From DATAPE01 sp034667545 (GTDB lineage: Bacteria > Actinomycetota > CADDZG01 > WHSQ01): a DNA stretch of 64,000 nt. A program made the position numbers and the translations under genes. The stretch covers positions 1 through 64,000 of the forward strand of contig JAXDJR010000015.1 of assembly GCA_034667545.1 (NCBI GenBank). The letters are read 5' to 3'. Below are positions 8,453 to 17,498 of the stretch, in pieces (the stretch's first letter is position 1; every line of letters begins with the position of its first letter). Below the pieces are notes generated by a model. That model did not search any database. It saw only the letters and a program-made list of their open reading frames with translations, and was not told the DNA's origin.

Positions 8453-9451
8453 CTACGAGGCGGCGCCCACCGGCGAGGCGCTGATGCGTCCGGCCTTCTC
8501 GAGTTCTGATTCGATGAATCTGTAGGTAGATCTCAGACCTTCTTCGAGAGAGACTGCGGGCTTCCACGCCAGAATCTCCCACAGCTTTGAGTTGTCGCTG
8601 TTCCGACCACGCACGCCTTGCGGCTTCGAAACATCGTGGCGCTTCTCGATCGTCTTTCCCGCAATCTTGGCCACCATGTCCACCAGGCGGTCCACGCTCA
8701 CGAGCTCGTCGGTTCCGAGGTTCAGCGGCTGCGAGTGATCCGACTGCATCAGCCGAAAGATCCCTTCCACGCAGTCGTTCACGTGCATGAAGGATCTGGT
8801 TTGGAGGCCGTCACCCCACACCTCGATCTCTCCTCCGTCCACGGTTAACGCCACCTTCCTGCAGATGGCCGCGGGGGCTTTCTCCCTGCCCCCTTCGTAG
8901 GTGCCGAGGGGGCCGTAGATGTTGTGGAATCGAGCGACGCGGGTGTCGATCTTCCCTTCTTCGGTGTAGTACTGACACAGCTTCTCGGCGTAGAGCTTCT
9001 CCCAGCCGTAACCCTCTTCGGGGTCAGCCGGATAAGCATCGTCCTCCTTGAGTGGCTTTACATCGGGACTCGTTTGCAGATACATCGGATAGATGCATGC
9101 CGACGAAGAATAGAAGTGCCTGTCTGCACCGCTGACCCGGGCCGCCTCCAGCATGTGGGCGTTTATCAGGACGTTATTGCGAGCCACTTCGGCGTGGTTG
9201 GCCGTGATGTAGCCGATACCACCCATGTCGGCGGCCAACTGATAAACCTCGTGGACGTCGTTCGTGGCCTCGAGACAATTGTCATATTCCCTCAAGTCCA
9301 GCAGCAGGAACTCGTCAGCCGCCGTGGGTTCGTACTCCGCCTCTTTGATGTCAACGCCTCGGACCCAATAGTCCCGGTCTTTGAGGTAATTGACCATGTG
9401 ATGGCCGATGAACCCACCGGCTCCTGCCACCACTGCTCTTCGCTGACTCAT
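8453..9451 (-). CDS. GDP-mannose 3,5-epimerase homologue (SDR family)
   Basis: The 332-residue extended short-chain dehydrogenase closely resembles plant GDP-mannose 3,5-epimerase, which makes GDP-L-galactose and GDP-L-gulose. Seen: NAD-binding GAGGFIG at 10-16, LAADMGGIGYI, SSSACIYP containing Cys119, the YGWEK catalytic Tyr148/Lys152, and GGREKAPAAICRK containing Lys191. In the plant enzyme the acid/base pair is Cys145/Lys217; the 72-residue spacing is identical here. ATG follows AGGAGG by 9 nt. In this locus it probably supplies an unusual L-hexose donor for the polysaccharide; a general UDP-sugar epimerase is less likely. Confidence 0.85.
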   Translation of the reverse strand: MSQRRAVVAGAGGFIGHHMVNYLKDRDYWVRGVDIKEAEYEPTAADEFLLLDLREYDNCLEATNDVHEVYQLAADMGGIGYITANHAEVARNNVLINAHMLEAARVSGADRHFYSSSACIYPMYLQTSPDVKPLKEDDAYPADPEEGYGWEKLYAEKLCQYYTEEGKIDTRVARFHNIYGPLGTYEGGREKAPAAICRKVALTVDGGEIEVWGDGLQTRSFMHVNDCVEGIFRLMQSDHSQPLNLGTDELVSVDRLVDMVAKIAGKTIEKRHDVSKPQGVRGRNSDNSKLWEILAWKPAVSLEEGLRSTYRFIESELEKAGRISASPVGAAS

Positions 9452-9648
9452 GCCTTGGAACCTCCTGCGCTTGGAATTTCGGAAAGCCTTACCCAGTTAC
9501 TTCGGATGAAGTCCGGGATGGGTAAAGCCACAACCGTGAGTTTCTATCGTTGCCTCTGCGTACAGGGTGCCACAGGGCGCGGTCATGGCAATCAACCATC
9601 CACCGTAGGTCCCTGTCACCATCCGCAGGAGGCGTCCGTCTGCTGCGC

Positions 9649-10812
9649 TCATCGGTTCGTTGTTGGTCCGCCGACGACCTTCGAGTAGACGGCCTCCAGG
9701 CGTCGCAGATGGGCCTCCGGGGTGAACTCGGCAGCTGCTCTCTCGAGCGCCGCAGAACCTGCTTCGAAGCAGAGCCGGTCGTCGGTAGCAAGCGCCTTCA
9801 TCTTGGCAGCGAGGTCGTGAGGATCGCCGCGCCGGCACATGAATCCCTCGCCGGAAGAGACCAGTTCCGGCAGACCGCCGCCTTCCGTGACCAGAAGCGG
9901 TCGTCCGGCGGCCAAAGCTTCAAGGGCGGCGAGGGGAGCATTTTCGTCCCACAACGAAGGAAGGACGAAAAAGCGTGATCCCTGAAGCTCCGCCGCAACC
10001 TGGTCCCCGGCTAGCTGCCCGAGAAAGTTGGCATTCTGCAGGCCCCTTTCGGCGGCGAGGTCTTCCAAGGCGGGCAGCGCCGGTCCGTCGCCGCAGATAT
10101 GAAAGGGAGGGTCCCCGGCCAGGCTTAGGGCCTCCAGCAGGACGTCGACGCCTTTCTCGCTCGAAAGCCGACCGAGATAGATCCCGTAGGCGCCCGGCAC
10201 GGCGCTTCCCGCATGATGATCGGTGAAGTTACGGACCACATCAACGCGTGATCCATCGAATCCCCAACTGATCATTCGATCGTGCATGAACTGGCTCGGA
10301 GTTATGTAGGCCGCCACCTTGTCATCGGTGTGAAACATGAATCGGTGGACCCAGAGTGACGAGGCGTAACTCGCTGCCTGCTTTCCGTCGGAAAAGCAAT
10401 GATGCAGAACCGCGTTCGAGTAGTTGCCTCCTTCGCAGCGATGGCAAAGCTTGCCTTCGGTGAACATGTAACCGTTGGGGCATCTCAACCTGCAGTTATG
10501 TACGGTCATCACCAGCGGGATACCAGCGCGTTGCGCCTCCAGATGCACGGCAGGGCCGAGGGCCGGGTACGCGTTGTGGAGATGGATGACGTCGGGGCGG
10601 AAGGATCGAATGACCCTCCGCAGATCCCCTCTGTCGTGAGAAGACGAAGCCGTCATGAGGACCGCCGTCGAAAGCCCCCCACCCAGCTCCTCGTTACGGC
10701 GACTGAACAGCTCGACCGCGTGCTTCCCCTTTAAGAGCTGGATCTGCTGCCCGACGTACCTATCCTCGCCGCCCGGCAAACGGTAGAAGCTGTGGGCTAT
10801 CAAGACTCTCAC
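9649..10812 (-). CDS. Glycosyltransferase family 4 enzyme
   Basis: A 387-residue GT-B glycosyltransferase. The N-terminal domain begins VLIAHSFYRLPGGEDRYV and has VIHLHNAYPALGP and VMTVHNCRLRCPNG, a Cys-containing stretch (CPNGYMF...CHRC) seen in many GT4 enzymes of O-antigen loci; the C-terminal domain has GIYLGRLSSEKGVDVLLEAL and the donor-binding region PSLWDENAPLAALEALAAGRP. GTG start at 10810-10812. The 197 nt to the epimerase start contain no gene. Role inferred: transfer of one residue of the repeat unit. Confidence 0.88.
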   Translation of the reverse strand: MRVLIAHSFYRLPGGEDRYVGQQIQLLKGKHAVELFSRRNEELGGGLSTAVLMTASSSHDRGDLRRVIRSFRPDVIHLHNAYPALGPAVHLEAQRAGIPLVMTVHNCRLRCPNGYMFTEGKLCHRCEGGNYSNAVLHHCFSDGKQAASYASSLWVHRFMFHTDDKVAAYITPSQFMHDRMISWGFDGSRVDVVRNFTDHHAGSAVPGAYGIYLGRLSSEKGVDVLLEALSLAGDPPFHICGDGPALPALEDLAAERGLQNANFLGQLAGDQVAAELQGSRFFVLPSLWDENAPLAALEALAAGRPLLVTEGGGLPELVSSGEGFMCRRGDPHDLAAKMKALATDDRLCFEAGSAALERAAAEFTPEAHLRRLEAVYSKVVGGPTTNR

Positions 10813-10897
10813 CGGTAGCTCACCAGCCTGATCGGCACGAGAGAAAGCCTGGATCGGTGGAGGAACCTAAGAGCTGAGAGCCGAAGCCCGATGTGAC

Positions 10898-12586
10898 CTA
10901 CTTAGGTGCCGGTAGGTCAGCCTGGGACTGGGTGTCGTCCGGATCGAGGCTCTTGCCTCCGCCTGAGGATTGCCGCGTGGTTGCCGCGCGCGTCTCTTCT
11001 CTAGTGGCGCGAGCATCACGCTTGGGCAGATCTTGGTAGTAGGAGTAGTAGCCGGCGTGGTGACGGTAGGCCCGGGCACGAGACTTCTCCAGGTTGTTGA
11101 TCACGATGCCGATACGGCGGGCTTGCAGTTGGTCCAGCTGCTCGCGAACGTCGTCGGCAGCGGCACGAGTAGACACCGCAGGGTCCACCACGAGCAAAAC
11201 ACCGTCGCTGTGCGGAAGAAGAGAGGCAGTGTCGGCAACCAGCAGGATGGGGGCCGCGTCCACGATCACGAAATCACTCCGATCACGCAAGTTATCCAGC
11301 ACTTTCCCCATCGCCTCGGATCCGATGAGCTCTGCTGCATTGTCACGTGCGCCGCCGCTGAACAGGATCTGCAACTCGTCGATAGAGGAGGGCACTAGCG
11401 CGCGGTCGATAGTTGTCTGACCGGTCAGAACCGTCGCAAGTCCGATCGGAGAGGAGCCTCCGAAGAACTCGTGCAGCCTCGGCTTGCGCAGGTCGGCAGA
11501 GAGCAGCGTGACTCGTTTCCCGGCTTGAGCGAGAGCCACAGCCAGGTTCGCTGCGGTAGTCGTCTTGCCTTCCCCTTCGAATGCACTCGTGACCAAGATC
11601 ACCTTGGCACCGGTGCGGGATGCCGCGAAGAGCACCCCCGCGCGAAGGGTCCGATAGGCATCAGCAGCAACCGACTGAGGCATCGATGACGAGAGCAGCA
11701 CCGGAACACCACGTCCTTGCGAGCCGCGTACTTTTGGAACTACGGCCAGCACCGAGGCTCCGGCGTGAGCTTGCAACTCTGCCCGGTCCGTGAAGTGCTC
11801 GTCCAGACGCTCCCGGAGGAACGCGACCCCTATGCCGAGGGCGAACCCTACGAGCACCGCCAGCAGCATGTTCTTGATGAGGCTGGGGCTCGAAGGTGCG
11901 GACGGCAGCTCGGCAGGCGTCGTGATATTGCCTACCTGAACGCTGCTGGCGGGAGTGATGTTGGCGATCTGCCCCTGGAGGAGAGTCTTCCTGTCGCGGA
12001 GCGAGTTCTCCTTGTTGTTAAGACTCGCCAGGATTGCCGGATCCGTTGTGCTAGTGATCTGGTTGGTGACATTTTGAATCTGCGAGTAGAGACGCTTCAC
12101 GCGCAACTGCAACGGTTGGATCACCGTCTGGACGGTCTGGACCGCCTGTTGGGTGCGGTACTGAAGGTACGCGGTCGCGAACCCCGCAGCGATCTGCTGG
12201 GCCTCAGCAGCCTTCGGTGAGGAATAGGAGATCTGAAGGATCTCGGTGTTGGTGGGCACCGTGACCGCAAGATTCTGCAACAGCGTCTTGGTGCTCTCCT
12301 GTAGCGAAAGATCCTTCAGGACGAGGGAAGCCACGGTCGCAGAAGAAACTAGGTTCTTCTCGGTGTCCATGTTGGGGGGTACCGGCTGTCCCTGTTGGAT
12401 AGCCGTCAAGGAAAACGGTTGCACTTCGACTTGCGCCTGAGACGTATAGATCGGGGTTTGCTGGAACGTGAACGCCAGAGCCGACAGGATGACGACTGCA
12501 GCGATAGCGAGGACGGACCACTTGCGGTATCTCAGAACCTGTAGGTAGTCGTTCAGATCGCTACCGGCGCCACCTGCTGAACTCAT
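10898..12586 (-). CDS. Fused Wzz/BY-kinase chain-length regulator
   Basis: The 562-residue protein joins a polysaccharide co-polymerase (transmembrane helices near 24-41 and 238-257 enclosing a periplasm-facing, coiled-coil-rich domain) to a cytoplasmic bacterial tyrosine kinase: Walker A SAFEGEGKT (about 335-342), Walker A' LLSADLRKP, Walker B FVIVDAAP, and a Tyr cluster near 507-517 (YRHHAGYYSYYQD) for autophosphorylation. Such proteins set chain length and activate polymerisation/export of capsule or EPS. ATG 12584-12586 follows AGGGGAACC. Actinobacteria often have this fused form, whereas most Firmicutes split it. The Pro/Ser/Asp-rich tail after the Tyr cluster is extra. Confidence 0.92.
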   Translation of the reverse strand: MSSAGGAGSDLNDYLQVLRYRKWSVLAIAAVVILSALAFTFQQTPIYTSQAQVEVQPFSLTAIQQGQPVPPNMDTEKNLVSSATVASLVLKDLSLQESTKTLLQNLAVTVPTNTEILQISYSSPKAAEAQQIAAGFATAYLQYRTQQAVQTVQTVIQPLQLRVKRLYSQIQNVTNQITSTTDPAILASLNNKENSLRDRKTLLQGQIANITPASSVQVGNITTPAELPSAPSSPSLIKNMLLAVLVGFALGIGVAFLRERLDEHFTDRAELQAHAGASVLAVVPKVRGSQGRGVPVLLSSSMPQSVAADAYRTLRAGVLFAASRTGAKVILVTSAFEGEGKTTTAANLAVALAQAGKRVTLLSADLRKPRLHEFFGGSSPIGLATVLTGQTTIDRALVPSSIDELQILFSGGARDNAAELIGSEAMGKVLDNLRDRSDFVIVDAAPILLVADTASLLPHSDGVLLVVDPAVSTRAAADDVREQLDQLQARRIGIVINNLEKSRARAYRHHAGYYSYYQDLPKRDARATREETRAATTRQSSGGGKSLDPDDTQSQADLPAPK

Positions 12587-12872
12587 TGATCGGTTCCCCT
12601 AAACTTGTCGTGAAAGCATCGTTGTGCACTACCCGTTCCGTACCAATCCTCCCGGGCGGGGGCCCTGAACCCAACCTCTGCCCCACGTAGAGCCGATACG
12701 TTGACGGGAGCAGACCGCCATCCCCGCCACGATATCCGACCGTTGCGGGCACATCCGGCGAGCAGGGCGACCAGATCTTCCATTGGAAGCGTGGTTACCG
12801 GTCCTATATCGGACACTCCCACGAGGTTCTTGAGAATGTGCCCGCTCTGGTTCCCGGCGAAACTGGCAGTAA

Positions 12873-13949
12873 TCAGACGGGAGGGGGAGCCTTCTTTCGC
12901 CCGGGCCAGGGTCTCCGCAGAGCGAAGGCGAGGCGGGCGAGCATGGGCCCCGGGTCCGACAGGGACTCGTAGCTGTGGATGGTTCCCCGGTGGGGGGCAA
13001 GGGCACGGACCGCGGCCCCCGCATCCATCCGTCCCTGTCGAAGGTTCGTGAGCACGCTGCGAAAATCGCCTTCCATCCACCGGAAGAATCTTCCAGGACG
13101 ACCCCTCACGGTCGCGACGGCCCCGCCGGTGACGAGGCGGCAATACGAGGCGGGGAGGTTCACGCCTGCGCCCAACGCCAACGGGAGCGTCCCGTGGACG
13201 CGGGGATTCAGGTCGAGCAGATAGTCGCCTGCGAACTCGGCGTGAAAGATGCCGTTGTATCCGGCCAGCAATCTCAACAGTCCCGCTTCCGTGTCCTCAT
13301 CGGGGGAAACGGTGACTGCGGAGGCAGTCGTTCCGCAGGGCATGGGCCACACGCGCACGTAGTCCAGATGCACTGCTGCCCTCAATTCCCCCTCCCACAT
13401 GAGCCCGACAACCGCCCGCAATCTGTCAGAGAGGTAGGGCTGGACGATCACCGGACCTTCTTCCTTCAAGGCCTTGGGAAGCTGAGCCGCCGAGTCCACC
13501 CGCGCGGCCGAATACCTCTTGAGGGCGGGCTTGATCACCACCGGGTAGTCGAGCTGGTGGGCGGCTGAAAGAAGCTCGCCGGTAGATCCGAAGGTCTGAC
13601 TGGGGGGAACCGACAGACCCGCCGCTACGGCGGCCTTGGCACATTCGACCTTGTCCATGAGGTGCCTGACCGGAAACTTGAGGGCGACGAGAGCAACATC
13701 ACTAGTGGGGATGATGGCGGCGTACGAGCCTCTGTCGAACTCCTCCATCACCGCTTCGGGATAACCGTCGGTCCCCGCGTAGGGGACGTTAATGCGGGCT
13801 GCGCAGAATCGCGACGCTGCAGCCATCGACAACGAACCAGAGACGGTGACGGTGGGCTTCCACCCATCGGAAGCCAACGCGCGCACGGTGGATACGGTGC
13901 CCCGGGACTGACCGCTCCCTCCGTGGGTCACGAGAACTCGCCTAGACAC
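12873..13949 (-). CDS. ATP-grasp enzyme of the polysaccharide locus
   Basis: A 358-residue protein with the ATP-grasp fold: an N-terminal Rossmann-like part (VLVTHGGSGQSRGTV), ATP-grasp lobes with DYPVVIKPAL (the conserved ATP-binding Lys) and a C-terminal metal-binding strand FHAEFAGDYLLDLNPRVHGTL (Glu and Asn ligands). It resembles carbamoyl-phosphate-synthase-type ATP-grasps found in surface-glycan clusters, which join a carboxylate to an amine through an acyl phosphate. GTG start shares 8 nt with the stop of the upstream gene, so they are coupled. The 286 nt between it and the BY-kinase gene show no convincing gene. The substrate is unknown. Confidence 0.82.
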   Translation of the reverse strand: MSRRVLVTHGGSGQSRGTVSTVRALASDGWKPTVTVSGSLSMAAASRFCAARINVPYAGTDGYPEAVMEEFDRGSYAAIIPTSDVALVALKFPVRHLMDKVECAKAAVAAGLSVPPSQTFGSTGELLSAAHQLDYPVVIKPALKRYSAARVDSAAQLPKALKEEGPVIVQPYLSDRLRAVVGLMWEGELRAAVHLDYVRVWPMPCGTTASAVTVSPDEDTEAGLLRLLAGYNGIFHAEFAGDYLLDLNPRVHGTLPLALGAGVNLPASYCRLVTGGAVATVRGRPGRFFRWMEGDFRSVLTNLRQGRMDAGAAVRALAPHRGTIHSYESLSDPGPMLARLAFALRRPWPGRKKAPPPV

Positions 13950-14760
13950 GGCCTTCGGCCTCCATACCGTGCATCTCGTGCGTCTCGGCTACTTTCGCCA
14001 GCCACGCCGCCCGGTTCTCAGGGATCTTGCGGCGCGTGCCCAAGATCGCTTTGACTATCGGACAGCTGGACTTCGTTTCGAACCGGAATCTCGCTCGCCG
14101 CGCCAGGATGACGGGATTGCGGATGCCTTTTACGACGAACCATCCATCGACGAGCGCCATAGCACTTGGCTCCCAGCGAGACTCTGCAGCTGCACGCGCC
14201 CCTTTAATGACGGCATCTTTGACCGGACCAAAGAGCCGCGCCGCCATCTCGACGCCGGCGGGATCGGCGGCCAGCAACTCTCTTATGTTCTTTTCCTCGA
14301 TGCCCTCCCAGTTCGGACGACCGCCCCATTTGGTGCCGTTGAGGACCAGCTTGAAAAGGCCCTCGGCCCCCGGCCGCAGCCGGCGGAAGCCCCGCTGATC
14401 CATCTCGGAGAGGCCCTCTAGGTCCTCAATCACGAACAAGGTCGAGCCCCGGAAAATGCGCCTCTCTTTCACGCTCATCTCGAGGAATGCTGCCGCCCCC
14501 TGTGGAAAGGCAACCAGGTTGAGCCCTCCGGGGATGTGGCGGCAGACCGCCGCGGGCCCCAACCTCTCGCGCAAAGCCCAGTCCAGGAATTCGTTCTCGA
14601 TGCTGTTCCACTGCGCCGAGGGTGCTGCCGAATCGACATCCCCTACGCCTGAAAGTGCGGAGTCGACGTTCTTCCACACCAGCCACTCATCCGACACCGT
14701 GCTCAAGGTGCGCAGCAAAGGAAGCCAGGGCGAGGAGGGTGTTTCGAGTGAGCCTTCCAC
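13942..14760 (-). CDS. Nucleotidyltransferase-like protein of unknown function
   Basis: 272 residues, GTG start 6 nt after a perfect AGGAGG. I see no classical domain, but residues 28-50 (WLVWKNVDSALSGVGDVDSAAP) resemble the G-x-D-x-D/S start of a minimal nucleotidyltransferase, and the middle (CRHIPGGLNLVAFPQG...RGSTLFVIEDL...RGFRRLRPGAEGLFKLVLNG) looks like the helical part of uncharacterised kinase/nucleotidyltransferase-linked proteins in glycan clusters. It is coupled by overlap to the ATP-grasp gene and divergent from the sulfotransferase. It could prepare or activate the ATP-grasp substrate. Function is not established. Confidence 0.6.
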   Translation of the reverse strand: MEGSLETPSSPWLPLLRTLSTVSDEWLVWKNVDSALSGVGDVDSAAPSAQWNSIENEFLDWALRERLGPAAVCRHIPGGLNLVAFPQGAAAFLEMSVKERRIFRGSTLFVIEDLEGLSEMDQRGFRRLRPGAEGLFKLVLNGTKWGGRPNWEGIEEKNIRELLAADPAGVEMAARLFGPVKDAVIKGARAAAESRWEPSAMALVDGWFVVKGIRNPVILARRARFRFETKSSCPIVKAILGTRRKIPENRAAWLAKVAETHEMHGMEAEGRV

Positions 14761-14929
14761 GCGTATCCTCCTTGGGCTGTATCGACCGGCTTTTGCGGCT
14801 CCATCCGCAGCGCGAACGAGCCCCGCTCCGGGAGGAACGGCAGCACTAGGATACGAGTGAATCAGAGCCGCCTCTTAGCCCCCCACTTGCTAAGACGAGC
14901 GCTGACATCGCTAGGAGGTTTCAACACCC

Positions 14930-15748
14930 ATGATCGATACCCAGGTCCTTCGCCGGGCGCGGTTCCGAAGCAAGATCTTGCGACGCCCCACGGTTTGGGC
15001 CAGGCACCGTGGGATACAGCGACACGATGCGATCTTGGCGAGCTATCCGCGATCGGGCACTACGTGGATGCGATTCCTCCTCTCTCAGGCCTTGTCGGGC
15101 CAATCCTCCGAGTTCAAAGCGATCAGAGGAATCGTTCCGTACGTGGGCCGGCACAGGCACGCGCTATCGATCCTGCCCGGAGGCGGCAAGCTTATGTACA
15201 GCCACGATCTGCTTAGCAAAGACGTCACCGACAGGGCCATCTACGTGGTGAGGGACGCGCGCGATGTTGCCCTTTCGGAATTCAACTGGCAGAAGCGCAT
15301 CGGGGTCTACGAAGGCGAGCTCGATCCGTTCTTAAGAGACTTCGTGTCGGGTCGGGGAAGCCCGTTCGGTTCGTGGGGGGCTCATGTCGACGGCTGGTTT
15401 GACGCCGATCGGATCGCCGATGATCGTCTGAAGGTTGTGAAGTTCGAAGACCTCAAGAAGGACGCGCCCGGCGTTCTGGCATCCGTACTCTCGTTCCTGC
15501 GCGTGACGGTGCCCGAGGCTGAGATCGCCCAAGTGGTGGAGAGCAATTCGGTCGAGATGATGCGTCAGAAAGAGGATCGCGCGCCAGAGGGCTCCTTCAA
15601 GAAGCGAGTGGTCAAACGGAATGTTCGCTTCGTGAATGCGGGGTCCGTGGGTAAATGGCAGAGAAACCTGAACCCCACCCAAGAACAGCTCATCGAAGAA
15701 GCCTTCGGATCGCAATTGCAGCGGCTCGGCTATGCGCTTCACTCGTAG
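14930..15748 (+). CDS. PAPS-dependent sulfotransferase (first of three)
   Basis: A 272-residue Sulfotransfer_1-type enzyme. The 5'-phosphosulfate loop is SYPRSGTTW at 38-46 and the 3'-phosphate site RDARDVALS at 109-117; the C-terminal RFVNAGSVGKWQRNL resembles the conserved KG/GxxGxWk loop over PAPS. It transfers sulfate from PAPS to a hydroxyl, here presumably of a sugar in the glycan. ATG follows GGAGG by about 10 nt. It opens a plus-strand run continued by the P-loop kinase 12 nt later. It differs strongly from the two other sulfotransferases, so they probably sulfate different positions. Confidence 0.88.
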   Translation: MIDTQVLRRARFRSKILRRPTVWARHRGIQRHDAILASYPRSGTTWMRFLLSQALSGQSSEFKAIRGIVPYVGRHRHALSILPGGGKLMYSHDLLSKDVTDRAIYVVRDARDVALSEFNWQKRIGVYEGELDPFLRDFVSGRGSPFGSWGAHVDGWFDADRIADDRLKVVKFEDLKKDAPGVLASVLSFLRVTVPEAEIAQVVESNSVEMMRQKEDRAPEGSFKKRVVKRNVRFVNAGSVGKWQRNLNPTQEQLIEEAFGSQLQRLGYALHS

Positions 15749-15759
15749 CGCCCGTATGG

Positions 15760-16377
15760 ATGACCACTAGCTCCTCGGCGGGCCGAGTGATTGCGGTACT
15801 CGGGCCCGACGGCAGTGGGAAGTCGACGTTCGCCGATGCTCTTGTCGCGGGGCCTCTCAACCGAGAGACCATCCTTCGCTTGCATCACAGGCCGGGGGCG
15901 GTCGTTTCCAAGAGCCCGAGCGAGGCCCCCGTTACAGAGCCCCATGCCGGCGACCCCTACCCCCGGACCCTTGCCCTAGCCAAGCTCGTATTCCTCTTCC
16001 TCGACTTCCAGATCGGGTGGTGGACCCGGATCAAACCATTCGTACGGCGGGGGGGATGGGTTGTCTGGGAGCGGCCTTGGTGGGACATCTCCATCGACCC
16101 CACCCGCTACCGGCTGCAAGGTTCGGAGCGCGCCGCGCGCGTGCTGGGTGCTGCGTTGCCGGTTCCCGATCTAGTCATCGTGCTCGAGGCGCCCGTCGAC
16201 GTGCTCCTCGCGCGCAAGCGCGAAGTCTCGGAGGCCGAACTGGAGAGGCAAACGCACGAGTTACACCACGTCGTGCCGGCAAAGGTCCGAACGGTGTTCC
16301 TGGACTCTCGCGAGCCCATACCCACCCTGCTGCAACAAGCGACGGAAGAGCTGGAGAGCCTTCGGAGCGAGGATTGA
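15760..16377 (+). CDS. Thymidylate-kinase-like P-loop kinase
   Basis: The 205-residue protein has a Walker A GPDGSGKST at 15-23, an R-rich middle and a VVWERPWWD motif in place of the DR(Y/F) of thymidylate kinase, then VPDLVIVLEAPVDVLLARK, the usual strand before the LID. These kinase-like proteins recur in surface-glycan clusters and are not the cellular Tmk. ATG 15760 (MTTSSSAGRV) is chosen over an open upstream extension into the sulfotransferase gene. Its stop overlaps the TTG of the next gene (TTGA). The phosphorylated substrate is unknown; a sugar or glycan acceptor is plausible. Confidence 0.75.
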   Translation: MTTSSSAGRVIAVLGPDGSGKSTFADALVAGPLNRETILRLHHRPGAVVSKSPSEAPVTEPHAGDPYPRTLALAKLVFLFLDFQIGWWTRIKPFVRRGGWVVWERPWWDISIDPTRYRLQGSERAARVLGAALPVPDLVIVLEAPVDVLLARKREVSEAELERQTHELHHVVPAKVRTVFLDSREPIPTLLQQATEELESLRSED

Positions 16378-17327
16378 GAGGCAAGACGCGATGGGCCCCC
16401 ATCCCTCCAGCGTCATCGCGATGGCTGCTGCCGACGACGCCGCGCCGGGCCGCCACCAATAGCGTGCACATCTATCACCCCGTGACGATCAAAGGACTCT
16501 TGGGATGGGAAGCCGCGCGTGCGGTTGCGTCGGTGGGCGGGTTCAGATTGCTTCCCGGCCGCGGCGCAGTCCCTGCGGAAGTGACCGAGCTCCTCCGGGC
16601 CAACGGGCTGGCATACCGATCGCTTGCCGTGGCCCGGGCCAACCACCCTTCCCGATTCCTTGCGCTGCTACTGGGCGAATCCTTGGCCTGTACAGGGGTA
16701 GCCAAGATGGCATTCGACGACAAGGGACGTCACGCCCTAGCCAGGGAGGCGCAAGCGATCGAGGCAGCAACAGCCGTGCTGCCTGCGCCCGTGCGGCCGC
16801 CTCTCGTTCGTGCTGCAGCCGATGGATTGCTCCTGCTGGAGCCGGTGGCGTGGTTGCCGCGCATCACCTCGTGGCGTCTTCCCGGAGAAGTCGCTTATGG
16901 ATTGGGGGTGTACTCGAGGATGAAGGGAGCCGGTGGCCAGGGTGCCACCGCAGCCCACGGTGACTTTGCTCCGTGGAACCTCCTGCGGACCGAGGGTGGA
17001 TGGGTGTTGCTGGATTGGGAGCATGCGTCCGAGTCCAAACCTCCTTTCTTCGACCTGTGGCACTACTTCATGCAAGCTCATTCGCTACTGGGACGTCCCA
17101 ACGCGCGAGCACTCGTGGACGGCGTGAGGAAGGGGGACGGCTGGGTTGGGATCGCTCTGGCGCAATATGCGCGCGGCAGTCAGAGGTCTCCCGCGGAGGC
17201 AGTCGATTATTTCGATGACTACATCAGGGCAAGCGCCGAACAACTCGCGGGAAGGAGCCAGCGGGAACAGCACGGGCTGACGGCGCGAACCGAACTACAG
17301 CGTCAGATCACACGTGGACAAGAATGA
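16374..17327 (+). CDS. APH-fold phosphotransferase-like protein
   Basis: About 317 residues with the C-terminal signature of aminoglycoside/choline-kinase-like phosphotransferases: the catalytic loop HGDFAPWNLL at 195-204 and the metal-binding LLDWEHA at 212-218, followed by FFDLWHYFMQAH. The N-terminal lobe is divergent. The frame is open from 16017, but the first 119 codons are Arg/Ala-rich shadow of the preceding gene; TTG at 16374 overlaps that gene's TGA and has a GGAGCGAGG ribosome site right before it. Coupled to the P-loop kinase, it probably phosphorylates a sugar or polyprenol-linked intermediate. It is not expected to be a resistance gene. Confidence 0.75.
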   Translation: MRGKTRWAPIPPASSRWLLPTTPRRAATNSVHIYHPVTIKGLLGWEAARAVASVGGFRLLPGRGAVPAEVTELLRANGLAYRSLAVARANHPSRFLALLLGESLACTGVAKMAFDDKGRHALAREAQAIEAATAVLPAPVRPPLVRAAADGLLLLEPVAWLPRITSWRLPGEVAYGLGVYSRMKGAGGQGATAAHGDFAPWNLLRTEGGWVLLDWEHASESKPPFFDLWHYFMQAHSLLGRPNARALVDGVRKGDGWVGIALAQYARGSQRSPAEAVDYFDDYIRASAEQLAGRSQREQHGLTARTELQRQITRGQE

Positions 17328-17498
17328 AAGAAGCGATGGGCAGAGGTGTAACGGTTAGCCTGAGGGCACATTCGCCCTTTAGGAGACTCCTCGCTTTGAT
17401 CGGCAAGAACGCCTTCCCAGACATCTGCAACCTGATCCTTCTGGATAGCAGCGCGTCGTCATCCCCCCGACTCGGTCTCGCGGAAGCCGGCTGAAACG

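Noticed and set aside
12583..12872. Possible glycosyltransferase remnant between BY-kinase and ATP-grasp genes
   Set aside because: A minus-strand stretch (LPMEDLVALLAGC) is reminiscent of GT4 enzymes, but it is too short and isolated to support.
16017..16373. 119-codon extension of the APH-fold gene
   Set aside because: Arg/Ala-rich shadow of the P-loop kinase gene; TTG 16374 overlaps that gene's stop with a good ribosome site.
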